This document shows, one piece after another, positions 44,257-52,767 of a stretch of DNA of 64,000 nucleotides. The notes beneath the pieces were generated by a model. The model was not told where the DNA came from and did not search any database. It was given only the letters and a program-made list of their open reading frames with translations. A program made the position numbers and the translations under genes. Source of the stretch: Capnocytophaga cynodegmi DSM 19736 (lineage in GTDB: Bacteria; Bacteroidota; Bacteroidia; Flavobacteriales; Flavobacteriaceae); NCBI RefSeq assembly GCF_000379185.1, contig NZ_KB900704.1:1-64000 (forward strand), read 5' to 3'. Positions within the stretch are counted from its first letter, which is position 1, and each line of letters begins with the position of its first letter.

Positions 44257-44802
44257 ATGAATACCTCGAAAAAGGATATAAGTGATTTTTTTACCTCAAA
44301 CGGCTTCAACTTAATAGAAACGGAAGATTTGAGTTTAGATGAGAAGCAGAGCCTGATTAACTTGTGGAATAGAGAATATCCTCAAGGGCTATCTCATTCC
44401 TCTCTAAATAGCTTTAATCACTACTTAGATGGATTAAGCAATGCCAAACACTTCCTATTGAAGGAGCTATCTGATGGACAAATAAAAGGTTGGGCTTTCA
44501 AATTTTATAGAGATAATGCTCAATGGTTTGCCATTATCTTATCTGCCACCATTCATTCAAAGGGTTTAGGTAGAATGATGATTGAGTTGCTAAAATTACA
44601 AGAGTCTGAATTAAATGGATGGGTTATAGACCATGATTTGTACAAAAAAATAGATGGAGATACCTATTTTTCACCTTTGTCATTTTATGAAAAATGTGGA
44701 TTTAAAGTATTGCTCAACCAGAGAATAAAATCGGATGTTTTATCTGCTGTAAGAATTAAATGGATAGCAAAACATTCGGCATCAAGCAATGTTTTCTCAT
44801 AG
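44257..44802 (+). CDS. GNAT family N-acetyltransferase, cargo 2
   Basis: 181 residues. The acetyl-CoA binding loop HSKGLGRMM (Q/RxxGxG/A type, about residue 106) and the late LSFYEKCGFKVL motif are those of GNAT enzymes. Between them is WFAIILSATIHSKG, the core strand. Substrate unknown; it could modify a small molecule, antibiotic or protein. AT-richer than the mob genes, so it is likely captured cargo. The stop overlaps the first possible ATG of the next gene by 14 bases. Confidence 0.85.
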   Translation: MNTSKKDISDFFTSNGFNLIETEDLSLDEKQSLINLWNREYPQGLSHSSLNSFNHYLDGLSNAKHFLLKELSDGQIKGWAFKFYRDNAQWFAIILSATIHSKGLGRMMIELLKLQESELNGWVIDHDLYKKIDGDTYFSPLSFYEKCGFKVLLNQRIKSDVLSAVRIKWIAKHSASSNVFS

Positions 44803-45466
44803 ATTTACAGCGATTGAACATATATTAAAAGCTTCAGAAATAATGGAAATAAGCAATATCCTCACTCGGATACAGCAAATTGAACATGGATTTCAGCATA
44901 TCTTTCATGGAGCAAATGAAATCCTTTCTGCTTATTCAGAAAAACAATGTTTTGAATTTGCTCTTGACGCATTCGAACAAGAAGCCTATCAAGTCCGCAT
45001 GTTGGCAACAACAATATTGGGACGATTAGCGATAACGAATAATGATGCGCTTTGTCTTCTGAAAGCACGAGTAAGCACCGATAAAAATTGGCGTGTGCAG
45101 GAAATGCTTGCAAAGGCTTTTGATGAGGTTTGTAAACTCAGAGGATATGAAGCGTCCTTGCCACTTATCGAAGAGTGGATAAATGACAATAATCCGAATG
45201 TTATCCGTGCTGTAACGGAGGGATTGAGGATTTGGACAAGTCGCCCATACTTCAAGGAAAATCCATCGGTGGCTATTGCTCTAATTGCTAAGCACAAGGC
45301 ACACGAAAGCGAATATCTTCGGAAATCCGTAGGAAACGCTTTAAGGGATATAAGTAAAAAACACACAGACTTGATAAGACTGGAAGTGGAGCGATGGGAT
45401 TTATCCAATCCTCAAGTTCTGTTCACTTACAAACTTGCAACGAAAATATTGAACCCTGCTAAATAA
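44789..45466 (+). CDS. AlkD-like HEAT-repeat DNA alkylation repair protein, cargo 2
   Basis: 225 residues (207 if started at the ATG at 44843, which begins the conserved part). All-helical HEAT repeats: EQEAYQVRMLATTILGRL, TDKNWRVQEMLAKAFDEVC, PNVIRAVTEGLRIWTSRPYF, ESEYLRKSVGNALRDISKKH. This is the pattern of the small AlkD relatives annotated as DNA alkylation repair proteins. AlkD removes bulky cationic alkyl bases without base flipping; whether this relative keeps that activity is unsure. Coupled with the GNAT gene by overlap. Confidence 0.82.
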   Translation: MFSHRFTAIEHILKASEIMEISNILTRIQQIEHGFQHIFHGANEILSAYSEKQCFEFALDAFEQEAYQVRMLATTILGRLAITNNDALCLLKARVSTDKNWRVQEMLAKAFDEVCKLRGYEASLPLIEEWINDNNPNVIRAVTEGLRIWTSRPYFKENPSVAIALIAKHKAHESEYLRKSVGNALRDISKKHTDLIRLEVERWDLSNPQVLFTYKLATKILNPAK

Positions 45467-45481
45467 TCACATTATTTGTAT

Positions 45482-46225
45482 ATGGAATATTGGTTAACTT
45501 CACCTGGAGACCACTTAGATTTTGGTTTTGGAATTACCGCAGAAACTTATTATAACTCGGCTAAATATATGGATGAAGGAAGAGATAAAATTCAAGCCTT
45601 CCAACTTGTAGAAATGCCTATTAATTTCTTATATAGACACTCTATTGAATTAGCCTTAAAATCATTGATAATTATTTTTCATAAGAAATTATCTATCCCA
45701 TACGAGAATGATTCTTGTGAGAGTACAAAACCTAAAATCCTAAGTCAAGGAAAATGGCGACCTCTCTATAGTTGCCATTGGATTGATGAGTTATATCGGT
45801 ATTGGAAAGACGAGTTGCTACTAAAGAATATAACAAGACTTGAATCCCTTGCTAATAAAGGAGATTGGAAAGAATACGAGGATATAACAAAGGCTATTCC
45901 TATTATTGCAAAATACGACAAACAAAGTTCGTTCTTTAGATATCCTGTAACGGAAAATCCGAACTTGGATTTGGAGAAATTCACAATGAAAGAAGTGGAT
46001 ATTGAAACATTACGCAAGATATTTGAACAGCAAGAATCCATGAAAGAAAAAGAGAGTGGAGGAAATGTTATTTTGGCTATAAAAAATGATAATAATGAAA
46101 TTATAAAGGCATACAGACAACAAAAGGAATTATTGACAGAATTATCTAATTCTCTAAAGAAAGTTGCTCATTATTTTTATTGCATCCATATAATGACAAG
46201 GATTGAATTATATAAAGGAAAGTAG
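45482..46225 (+). CDS. HEPN-like hypothetical protein, cargo 2
   Basis: 247 residues from the ATG at 45482 (the longer frame begins at TTG). Helical and cytosolic. INFLYRHSIELALKSLIIIFHKK (about 40-62 overall) resembles the long helix of HEPN-type proteins where an R-x-H-type pair can form an RNase site; the C-terminal helix KKVAHYFYCIHIMTRIELY could be its partner. No direct family recognised. Follows the AlkD-like gene by 15 bases in the same unit and ends before a bidirectional terminator. Confidence 0.65.
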   Translation: MEYWLTSPGDHLDFGFGITAETYYNSAKYMDEGRDKIQAFQLVEMPINFLYRHSIELALKSLIIIFHKKLSIPYENDSCESTKPKILSQGKWRPLYSCHWIDELYRYWKDELLLKNITRLESLANKGDWKEYEDITKAIPIIAKYDKQSSFFRYPVTENPNLDLEKFTMKEVDIETLRKIFEQQESMKEKESGGNVILAIKNDNNEIIKAYRQQKELLTELSNSLKKVAHYFYCIHIMTRIELYKGK

Positions 46226-46307
46226 TATTCACCTTTTATTACAATAAGAAATGTAATATCAGCACATAGGTGTGTGCTGACTAATCGATTCAACGCACAA
46301 ATAAGAA

Positions 46308-46350
46308 AAAAGAGTTTGCTCCATTAGCGTAGAGCAAACTCTTTTCTATT
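46308..46350. terminator. bidirectional terminator between cargo 2 and integrase
   Basis: 14-bp perfect stem aaaagagtttgctc/gagcaaactctttt with a 10-base loop, flanked by A and T tracts. Confidence 0.88.
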
Positions 46351-46367
46351 TAAGCCTACATCTTTCT

Positions 46368-47534
46368 TTATCGTATCAACATGTCCATATCCCTTGCAAT
46401 CTTTTGGTCGGTGATTTGGGCATAGATTTGCGTGCTGGCAATGGACGAATGTCCCATCATCTTGGCGATGCTTTCTATCGGAATACCTGCCTCCAAAGTC
46501 AGCGTGCCGAAGCTGTGGCGACCGACGTGGTAGCCCAGCGGAGTACGAATGCCACACGCCAAGCCTACAGCTTTGAGATGGGTGAGTAGCTTTCCTTTGC
46601 TCATCGTATCGGGGAATATCTTGTAATCTCCTTTGCTTTGCTCCTTGGTGTAAAGCGAAAGTATCTGCTCCGCTATCGGGTGCAGGGGTATCAAACTTTC
46701 CACTTCCGTTTTCTGTCTTGCCTTGCGGATATATCGCTTTCCCTCGCTGTTCGTTTCGATTTGCGAAACTCTTAGGCTCTGCAAGTCGGCAAAAGCCAAA
46801 CCTGTAAAGACGGAGAAAAGAAACATCCTTCGGCTTAGTTCTGCACCTTCCTCCTGTAATGGGAATGCCAAGAGCTTTGCCACATCACCTTTGGATAGGA
46901 AACGAGGTTTGCGCTCTACGGCTTCGTACTTCACCTCTTCAAACGGATTGAAACGTATTGTCCCTTGACTGACGGCTCGGAACATCAATCGGCTCAACCA
47001 ACACAAATGCCTGTTTATGGTTGCAGGGGCATAGCCCTCCTTCTTCAAATGGAAACGATAGTCATCAAAGAACTCTATCGTAATAGCCGTTAGGGAAATA
47101 TCTTCCCCTCCACGACTTCGCACAAAGGAATTGAGCTGCTTGTCGGAAAATCGATTGTTGCTATATGTTCCCACACTCTTGCTTTCTCGTTGGGCTTTGA
47201 GTTCTTCCGCACTAAGGGCAAGAAGTGTCGTCGGATTTCTCCCGATGCCTTGCAGATGGTTCTTCAGAAGCTCGGCACTCACTGCTCCATATTTGTAGAG
47301 CAAGGTATTGTACCCTTGCTCGATTTCCTCTCGAAAAGCTTGCAGGCGTTGGTTGGTCTTCTTGTCCGTTGTTTCTCCTCGCTTCACGCTCCAATCGTGG
47401 GGAATGGTGCTTTCGCCTGTGGTTATCACCACGTTCGCTCCGTCTATGGTGATACGGCAAAGGATTGCTGTTGTGCCGTCCGTTTTGGTCTTGCTCTTAT
47501 TGATATAGAATAGGATTTTGAAGGTACTGCGCAT
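46368..47534 (-). CDS. tyrosine recombinase/integrase (inner)
   Basis: 388 residues from the ATG at 47534 (a longer frame begins at TTG). Arm-binding N-terminus (about 1-90, FKILFYINKSKTKTDGTTAI), SAM-like core-binding domain, and a catalytic domain with HVGRHSF (HxxR), GHSSIASTQIYAQI (GH and nucleophile Tyr). The first catalytic Arg position reads FTGLAFADLQSL; replacement of this Arg is usual in the IntDOT-type Bacteroides group. Intact and probably active. It lies downstream of a second, broken recombinase. Confidence 0.92.
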   Translation of the reverse strand: MRSTFKILFYINKSKTKTDGTTAILCRITIDGANVVITTGESTIPHDWSVKRGETTDKKTNQRLQAFREEIEQGYNTLLYKYGAVSAELLKNHLQGIGRNPTTLLALSAEELKAQRESKSVGTYSNNRFSDKQLNSFVRSRGGEDISLTAITIEFFDDYRFHLKKEGYAPATINRHLCWLSRLMFRAVSQGTIRFNPFEEVKYEAVERKPRFLSKGDVAKLLAFPLQEEGAELSRRMFLFSVFTGLAFADLQSLRVSQIETNSEGKRYIRKARQKTEVESLIPLHPIAEQILSLYTKEQSKGDYKIFPDTMSKGKLLTHLKAVGLACGIRTPLGYHVGRHSFGTLTLEAGIPIESIAKMMGHSSIASTQIYAQITDQKIARDMDMLIR

Positions 47535-47626
47535 AATCTTTTCGTCTGCTGTATGAATGGTAATTACTTTATCTCCCAAAGCTCCTAAACTTTCGGGCAA
47601 AAGCTTTATTGCTTTCTCGGAAAAGC

Positions 47627-48886
47627 TTAGGTGCTTTTGAGGGCATATTCTTGAATGTCACAAAGAGAGTTGTAAATCTTCGGTGAAAGAGAGAAATCGC
47701 TCGAACTCATCGAAGGGTTTCTTTGGGGTGACGTGGGCGTATCGCTCGGTCGTTTGGATGCTACTATGTCCCAGCTTCGGCTTACCGTTTCGATGGGAAC
47801 ACCTCGTTCCAAAGTAATCAAGGTCGCAAAAGTGTGGCGACCAACGTGTGCCGAAAGGGGAATGGAGATACCTGCCCGAAGTTGCAGGGCTTTAAGCTGG
47901 ACACGGTAAGCAGGATAAGCAATGGGAACGAAGAGCGTGGTATGTTCATCCGATTGATACCGCTCTATCAAACACACTGCTTCGGGCAAGAGTTTTACAC
48001 GACAAAGTGTATCTGTCTTTTGTCTGCGGAACTTCAGCCACAATGCCCCCTCATCGTCCGTAAAGAGGTGTTCTTGATTAAGGGCTACCATATCACAATA
48101 GGCTACGCCCGTATAACAGGAAAAGAGAAAGAGATTGCGAGCAGTTTCCAGCTCCACTTCATACGGCTCAAAGGTCAATCCCAGCAATTTATCCAATGAA
48201 GCCCTATCCAAGGCACGAGGTTGTTTGTTCTCTCCCCGTTCAATCTGTATGTGAGCGAACCGTTGTCGCTCGGTTAATCCTTCCCGATACGCCAAACGGC
48301 AGACTTTCTTCACGGCTAATGCCATCTTATGATAATAGGCTTGCGAATGTCCCAGCTTCCCAACAGAATAATGTTGCAAACATTCCAAGAAATCTTCTTC
48401 CATCTGTCCGAAAGGAATGTCAGCCGTGTGGTACTTCTCTCGGATAAAGGCTTGTAAGTGCTTGCGAACAGTGTGATAGCTGTTCAAAGTCGTTGCCCTT
48501 ATTTCTATTCCCACCTTTTGCTCCATATCTTCGACCATTCGGTCGTATCGCTCCAGAAAGGTGCTTTGAGTTTGCATACTGCCTTGAAACAGCTCCTTGA
48601 TGTCCGTCGCTGTAAAGACAATCCCTCGCTCACAAAGGGCTCTATAAGCTGACTGTACCGAGAGAAGCAAGTGTTCCAACTTGCCATTCGTTGCCACTGC
48701 TTCACGGCTCTTGCCGTTCAGTCTGCTCTCACGAGCATTCCACAACTTCGGGTTGCACGATAGCTTACAACTGAATTGGGCGATGGTTCGACCATAAGTT
48801 ATACGCCCCATTATCGGAGCCTGCCCCGACTTGTCCAATCCGCTCTTTTTCAGGTAGAGCAACACCTTGAATTTGTCTGTTTGCAT
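47627..48886 (-). pseudogene. tyrosine recombinase/integrase (outer), frameshifted
   Basis: The frame reads as a full recombinase up to HVGRHTFATLITLERGVPIETVSR, then turns into unrelated sequence (SWDIVASKRPSDTPTSPQRN). In the next frame the expected end is present: LGHSSIQTTERYAHVTPKK and FDEFERFLSFTEDLQLSL with a stop at 47658. One base is missing near 47775 (an ATG codon is reduced to AG before CTG). The broken product lacks the GH motif and the nucleophile Tyr, so it cannot cut DNA. Start chosen at the ATG at 48886. Confidence 0.85.
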
Positions 48887-48908
48887 ACGCTTCTTTTTTA
48901 TGGGCAAA

Positions 48909-49066
48909 GTTACCCGTTACCAAAGCGTTTTCAGCTACGCAAAACATTGTGATACAAAGCATAAGAATCGCAACGACAGAAAGGTGAGTTACCGAACACT
49001 CTTCTGTCGGTTACCTTCTCCTGCCTCCTCGTTACCATTCGGAGAATGAACTAACGATTTGGTAAC
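48909..49066. repeat. cluster of GTTACC motifs at element right end
   Basis: GTTACC occurs at 48909, 48916, 48988, 49010 and 49031, and its complement GGTAAC at 49061. A 7-bp inverted repeat gacagaa/ttctgtc (48975-49008) lies inside. The same motif flanks the start of both 160-bp repeats on the left. They look like arm-type recombinase or excisionase sites. The rest of 48887-49278 holds no gene. Confidence 0.55.
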
Positions 49067-49278
49067 GGAACTTCTGCACAAATCCACATCTTCTGCACTT
49101 TATCCCTCTGTGCAAACCACAGAGATATAACGCAAATCCCTCTCATTTCCATTTACTTACCTTCAATCCTCACCCTAATACCCTTTCCCCTAATAGTTCC
49201 ACTAAGAAATTTTTATACTTCCCTATGAAATTGATTAATCGTTATTACAAATTTTTTGAAAGCTACTTATAGCAATTT

Positions 49279-50184
49279 TTACCACTTGAATTGTATCAAA
49301 AATTCGTGTGAATTTCGTGCATACAAATTCAATTGTGATTTTGTAACCCCTTCATAGCCGTACCCCACTCTCACAAAGTATTTCGGAATGGAGAACAACA
49401 CATACCCTCCCAGAGCATTATCAGTACGATATGTCAATCCTATTTCGCTATTTTTCAGATATACTCCAGCCAAAGTAAAATTAAATGACGGACTTATGTC
49501 TTTTGCGAAGCGTACTTGCATCATTGGCTTTAATTCAAATTCGTTGGATAAGCTCCAATGATATCCGCCCAAAGCATAAAAATGAAGCCTTTCAGCCACC
49601 GAAGTTACCACATCATCCTTAAGTTTAACCTCTTTGGAAGCCAATAAATTAGGAACGGATATTCCTACATAAAATTTAGGATGCTCGTAAAAAATCCCAG
49701 TTCCTATATTTATTTGAAATTTTCCTGAAATTGTTTGTAAATAAGGATCGTAACGCGTATTATGTGGGGTTGTATAAGTATGAATACGGCTTCCATCTAT
49801 GTTGAAAAAATCTCCCCCAAATTTTAGTCCCGTATAAATTTTCGTACTATCACTTATCTGTAAAGAATATGAAAAATCGGCATAGATACCCGCTTGTTTC
49901 TGTATAAAAACTTTATTGTTAGCTATGGAAAATCCCAAACCGATACGCTCATTAATTTTATGTGTGGTAAAGAACGTTTGAGTTTGAGGAGCGTCAACAA
50001 CTCCCTGCCACTGATTGCGAATATCCACAGAAATTGTATGTCCTTTTTCTGTTCCTACCGCAGCCGGATTTACTAAGTTTTTATGTTGATTATAAAAGAT
50101 ATAGCTTGGCTCCTGTGCCTTTAATTGACTAAACATCAACAATGCTATTCCTACAAATAAGATATTATGAATATATTTTTTCAT
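49279..50184 (-). CDS. PorP/SprF family type IX secretion membrane protein
   Basis: 301 residues from the ATG at 50184 (the longer frame begins at TTG). Signal peptide KKYIHNILFVGIALLMFSQLKAQ, then EPSYIFYNQHKNLVNPAAVGTEKG, the conserved N-terminal NPAxxG of PorP/SprF. It ends in a strand-rich barrel (SHEFLIQFKW). These outer-membrane proteins assist secretion or anchoring of individual large T9SS cargo proteins carrying type B C-terminal domains. It lies two bases after the metalloprotease gene, its likely cargo. Confidence 0.93.
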   Translation of the reverse strand: MKKYIHNILFVGIALLMFSQLKAQEPSYIFYNQHKNLVNPAAVGTEKGHTISVDIRNQWQGVVDAPQTQTFFTTHKINERIGLGFSIANNKVFIQKQAGIYADFSYSLQISDSTKIYTGLKFGGDFFNIDGSRIHTYTTPHNTRYDPYLQTISGKFQINIGTGIFYEHPKFYVGISVPNLLASKEVKLKDDVVTSVAERLHFYALGGYHWSLSNEFELKPMMQVRFAKDISPSFNFTLAGVYLKNSEIGLTYRTDNALGGYVLFSIPKYFVRVGYGYEGVTKSQLNLYARNSHEFLIQFKW

Positions 50185-50186
50185 CT

Positions 50187-52760
50187 CTAATAATTGATAA
50201 ATATCCAACCTTGTCGTTTGTAAATGTCTGTATTGTCTAACGTAAAAATATAGTAGTAAGATCCCTGTGGAACCTTATTTCCGTTAGAACCTGTTCCGTT
50301 CCACTGATTTTTGTATCCTTTCACTTCATAAACCAATTGTCCCAAATGATTAAATACCCGAAATGTGTTTTGGGAATAATTTTCGGCTCGTAAAATTGTA
50401 AAGTAATCATTTACTCCATCATTATTTGGACTAAAGGCATTGGAAATCAACACATAATCCAATGAATTATCAATTGAATTTTCAATTCCATCGCCATCAA
50501 TATCATTATCACAAGCATCGCCTATTCCGTCACCATCTAAATCCTCCTGATTAGGATTGTAAACCATTGGGCAATTGTCGCTTTCATTCAAAAATCCATC
50601 TCCGTCCATATCATCATCACAAACATCTCCTATACCATCTTTATCTATATCAGCTTGGTCAGGATTAGGAATTTTAGGACAATTATCTTTTGTATTAGGC
50701 ACTCCATCTCCATCTAAATCATCATCACACACATCTCCTATACCATCTTTGTCTAAATCAGCTTGGTCAGGATTAGGAATTTCAGGACAATTATCATCAC
50801 TTGATGGAATCCCGTCTCCATCGGTATCCTCATCTTCTTTGATTGTAATTGTACCAGAATTTACTGCTAAAAATATATTTTCATCAGCCTTAACCATATA
50901 TCTTCCTTGTGTAGTACGAAGTGTTTTAGGAATTGTAACTCTCGCTATCCCATTGTTATCTATCCCTTTGGCTAATACGTGTGGAAAAGTAATTCCTCCA
51001 TCTGTTGAAAGCAAAACAGTGACTTTCTTAACATTGATGCTTCCTGTGTTAGTATTTGCTGTATCCCAAGTAATTGTTTGTTTTTGTCCTGCAAACCAAC
51101 TGGAATTTTCGGTATGTGATGTTATTTGAAAAGGTCCTGCAGAAGCATCTACAACCACTTGAATTGTTTTGTAAACACTACTTCCCATAGCATTTGTTGC
51201 TGGTTTCTTATCTAACACCATAAACGACCAGTTAAGTGTCCGCCCTATTGTCAGAACAGTTTCCCATTCCGAACCAATGGGCGGGTTACTCTGTGTGAGT
51301 TTTCCCGAAACGATACGGCTCAATCTGGGAATATAGCGTTTTGATGAAGTTGAAGGAGGGAGAGAACGTGCTGTAGCTCCGCTTTTTAAGGTGGGAGAAA
51401 ATAAATAATTTCCCCTTGCCCTGCTATCGGACTGTTCCCAAGTATACAGTAAATTATCTCCATCAGCATCAGTAGCCGAACCTTCCAACAAATAAGCTGT
51501 ACTATGTGGAATGGTATAACTTTTCAAGTTGTCTATTTCAGGAGGATTATTCGAAGAAGGAAGCATTGTTGCAGGTCTTTTTCCTTTAACTGACTGCATA
51601 ATATCATACACACTTCTGTGATGAAAATACGGGTCTGTTTTCTTCTGTACATTCTGATTATCAATAACTCCTGCGTATCCCATTATGGTGGAGCCACTAC
51701 CTGGTTCTACCTGAGAATTTGTTCCCTCATATTCATATGAAAATGTGTGGTATGCCCCCATTTGATGACCAATTTCGTGAGCTAAGATGTCTATATCAAA
51801 AAAGTCCATATCCATACCTCTTCTAAAACGAACCGAAGAAAAGGCTTTCCCTTTACGTCCTGCCTCGCATACACAGCCTATGCAACCTGCATTTCCTCCT
51901 AAATTTCTGTTATGAAATAGATGTCCTATATCATAATTATCTGAACCAACTTTCCTATCCAATGTTCCTTGTAATACACCAGATTCTGACTGAAGCCAAT
52001 TTTCATAGTTAACATTTGCAAAAGGGTCTTCTTTTAGATTATCAAATAAAATGGATTTATCTGAAACTATCTGGAACTGAATTGATAATTGAGCTCCATA
52101 AACTTGGTTTACCCGATTTATGGTACTAACAACTTGAACGAAAGCCCTATCCTTACCTCCAAAGTATTGTGTATATTGATATGTTGTGGCAATGGCAATT
52201 CTGAATGTTCGAACTTGATTATCAGTCTGGTAAGTAGCTCTACGAGTTTTATTATTTTTCTCTGACTTTAATTCTTCTAATGTTTTACATTCAAAATGCT
52301 CATTTTCTGAAGATTTGCGTTGATAAACTTTGTACTCCGTTCCTTCATCATTAATCGATTCTATAAAAGAAAGTTCGAAATTTTCTCCCATAATCGCATT
52401 CAAACCAAAAGATGACCACGTAAAACGAATTGTCTTTGAGGGATTTTTAGTTGAAAAACCCACATAGGTTTTTATATCTGTATATTTTTCGGACAAATCT
52501 TCTGAAAGTACTTGTATTGGTTCAATCCGATAGTTTTCAATATTTCCCTCACTATCAGGAATTTGAATTGTAGTTTCTCTTTTAGCTACCAAATTTTTTG
52601 TAGCCCCCAAAGCCTTTTCAAAAGCTTCTTTATCCAACGTATAGTACTGATAACCTGATTTTTGCTCCTTTTTTTCTGTGAGTTGCGTTTGTTTCCAATA
52701 GGTTTGTGCAGATAAAATCCCAAAGCTGAAAACAAAAAGCAAAACGTATAATTTTTTCAT
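50187..52760 (-). CDS. T9SS-secreted reprolysin-like zinc metalloprotease
   Basis: 857 residues. Signal peptide (LYVLLFVFSFGILSAQ); propeptide; catalytic domain with HEIGHQMGAYH (H328, E329, H332, H338) and a Met-turn STIMGYAG; a region with Ig-like folds; then five or so thrombospondin type 3 calcium repeats (DTDGDGIPSSDDNCPEIPNPDQ type, about 640-765). The last 85 residues are a gliding-motility/CHU-type T9SS sorting domain (NAFSPNNDGVNDYF). It would be exported to the surface or medium, with PorP/SprF as helper, and degrade host or environmental protein. Confidence 0.93.
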   Translation of the reverse strand: MKKLYVLLFVFSFGILSAQTYWKQTQLTEKKEQKSGYQYYTLDKEAFEKALGATKNLVAKRETTIQIPDSEGNIENYRIEPIQVLSEDLSEKYTDIKTYVGFSTKNPSKTIRFTWSSFGLNAIMGENFELSFIESINDEGTEYKVYQRKSSENEHFECKTLEELKSEKNNKTRRATYQTDNQVRTFRIAIATTYQYTQYFGGKDRAFVQVVSTINRVNQVYGAQLSIQFQIVSDKSILFDNLKEDPFANVNYENWLQSESGVLQGTLDRKVGSDNYDIGHLFHNRNLGGNAGCIGCVCEAGRKGKAFSSVRFRRGMDMDFFDIDILAHEIGHQMGAYHTFSYEYEGTNSQVEPGSGSTIMGYAGVIDNQNVQKKTDPYFHHRSVYDIMQSVKGKRPATMLPSSNNPPEIDNLKSYTIPHSTAYLLEGSATDADGDNLLYTWEQSDSRARGNYLFSPTLKSGATARSLPPSTSSKRYIPRLSRIVSGKLTQSNPPIGSEWETVLTIGRTLNWSFMVLDKKPATNAMGSSVYKTIQVVVDASAGPFQITSHTENSSWFAGQKQTITWDTANTNTGSINVKKVTVLLSTDGGITFPHVLAKGIDNNGIARVTIPKTLRTTQGRYMVKADENIFLAVNSGTITIKEDEDTDGDGIPSSDDNCPEIPNPDQADLDKDGIGDVCDDDLDGDGVPNTKDNCPKIPNPDQADIDKDGIGDVCDDDMDGDGFLNESDNCPMVYNPNQEDLDGDGIGDACDNDIDGDGIENSIDNSLDYVLISNAFSPNNDGVNDYFTILRAENYSQNTFRVFNHLGQLVYEVKGYKNQWNGTGSNGNKVPQGSYYYIFTLDNTDIYKRQGWIFINY

Positions 52761-52767
52761 AGTATTT

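Larger units (their letters stand above)
37400..49200. mobile_element. Bacteroides-type mobilizable element (about 11.8 kb, ends approximate)
   Basis: A block with clearly higher GC than its surroundings. It carries relaxase, MobC-like protein, candidate oriT, DUF3408, Toprim primase, two excisionase-like HTH genes, two tyrosine recombinases and two cargo modules. It has no type IV secretion genes, so it would be mobilized by a helper conjugative element. It sits between a cyclophilin gene and a porP/sprF gene without interrupting either. The exact ends and any target-site duplication could not be fixed by eye. A 24-bp palindrome and GTTACC repeats lie near the ends. Frameshifts in DUF3408 and one recombinase suggest decay. 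Confidence 0.85.

Noticed and set aside
46261-46278. Small dyad agcaca/tgtgct as a regulatory site
   Set aside because: Short arms, no nearby start codon, and it sits between converging genes just before a terminator.
37400-49200. Full integrative conjugative element
   Set aside because: No tra or type IV secretion genes and no coupling ATPase are present, so it is mobilizable rather than self-transmissible.
50520-50830. Periodic DNA that might look like a CRISPR-type array
   Set aside because: The period follows codons of calcium-binding DxDGDG repeats in the protease; there are no unique spacers between identical repeats.
50575-51129. 184-residue plus-strand frame opposite the metalloprotease
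   Set aside because: Antisense reading of the thrombospondin type 3 repeats, giving a spurious Ser/Pro-rich periodic protein.
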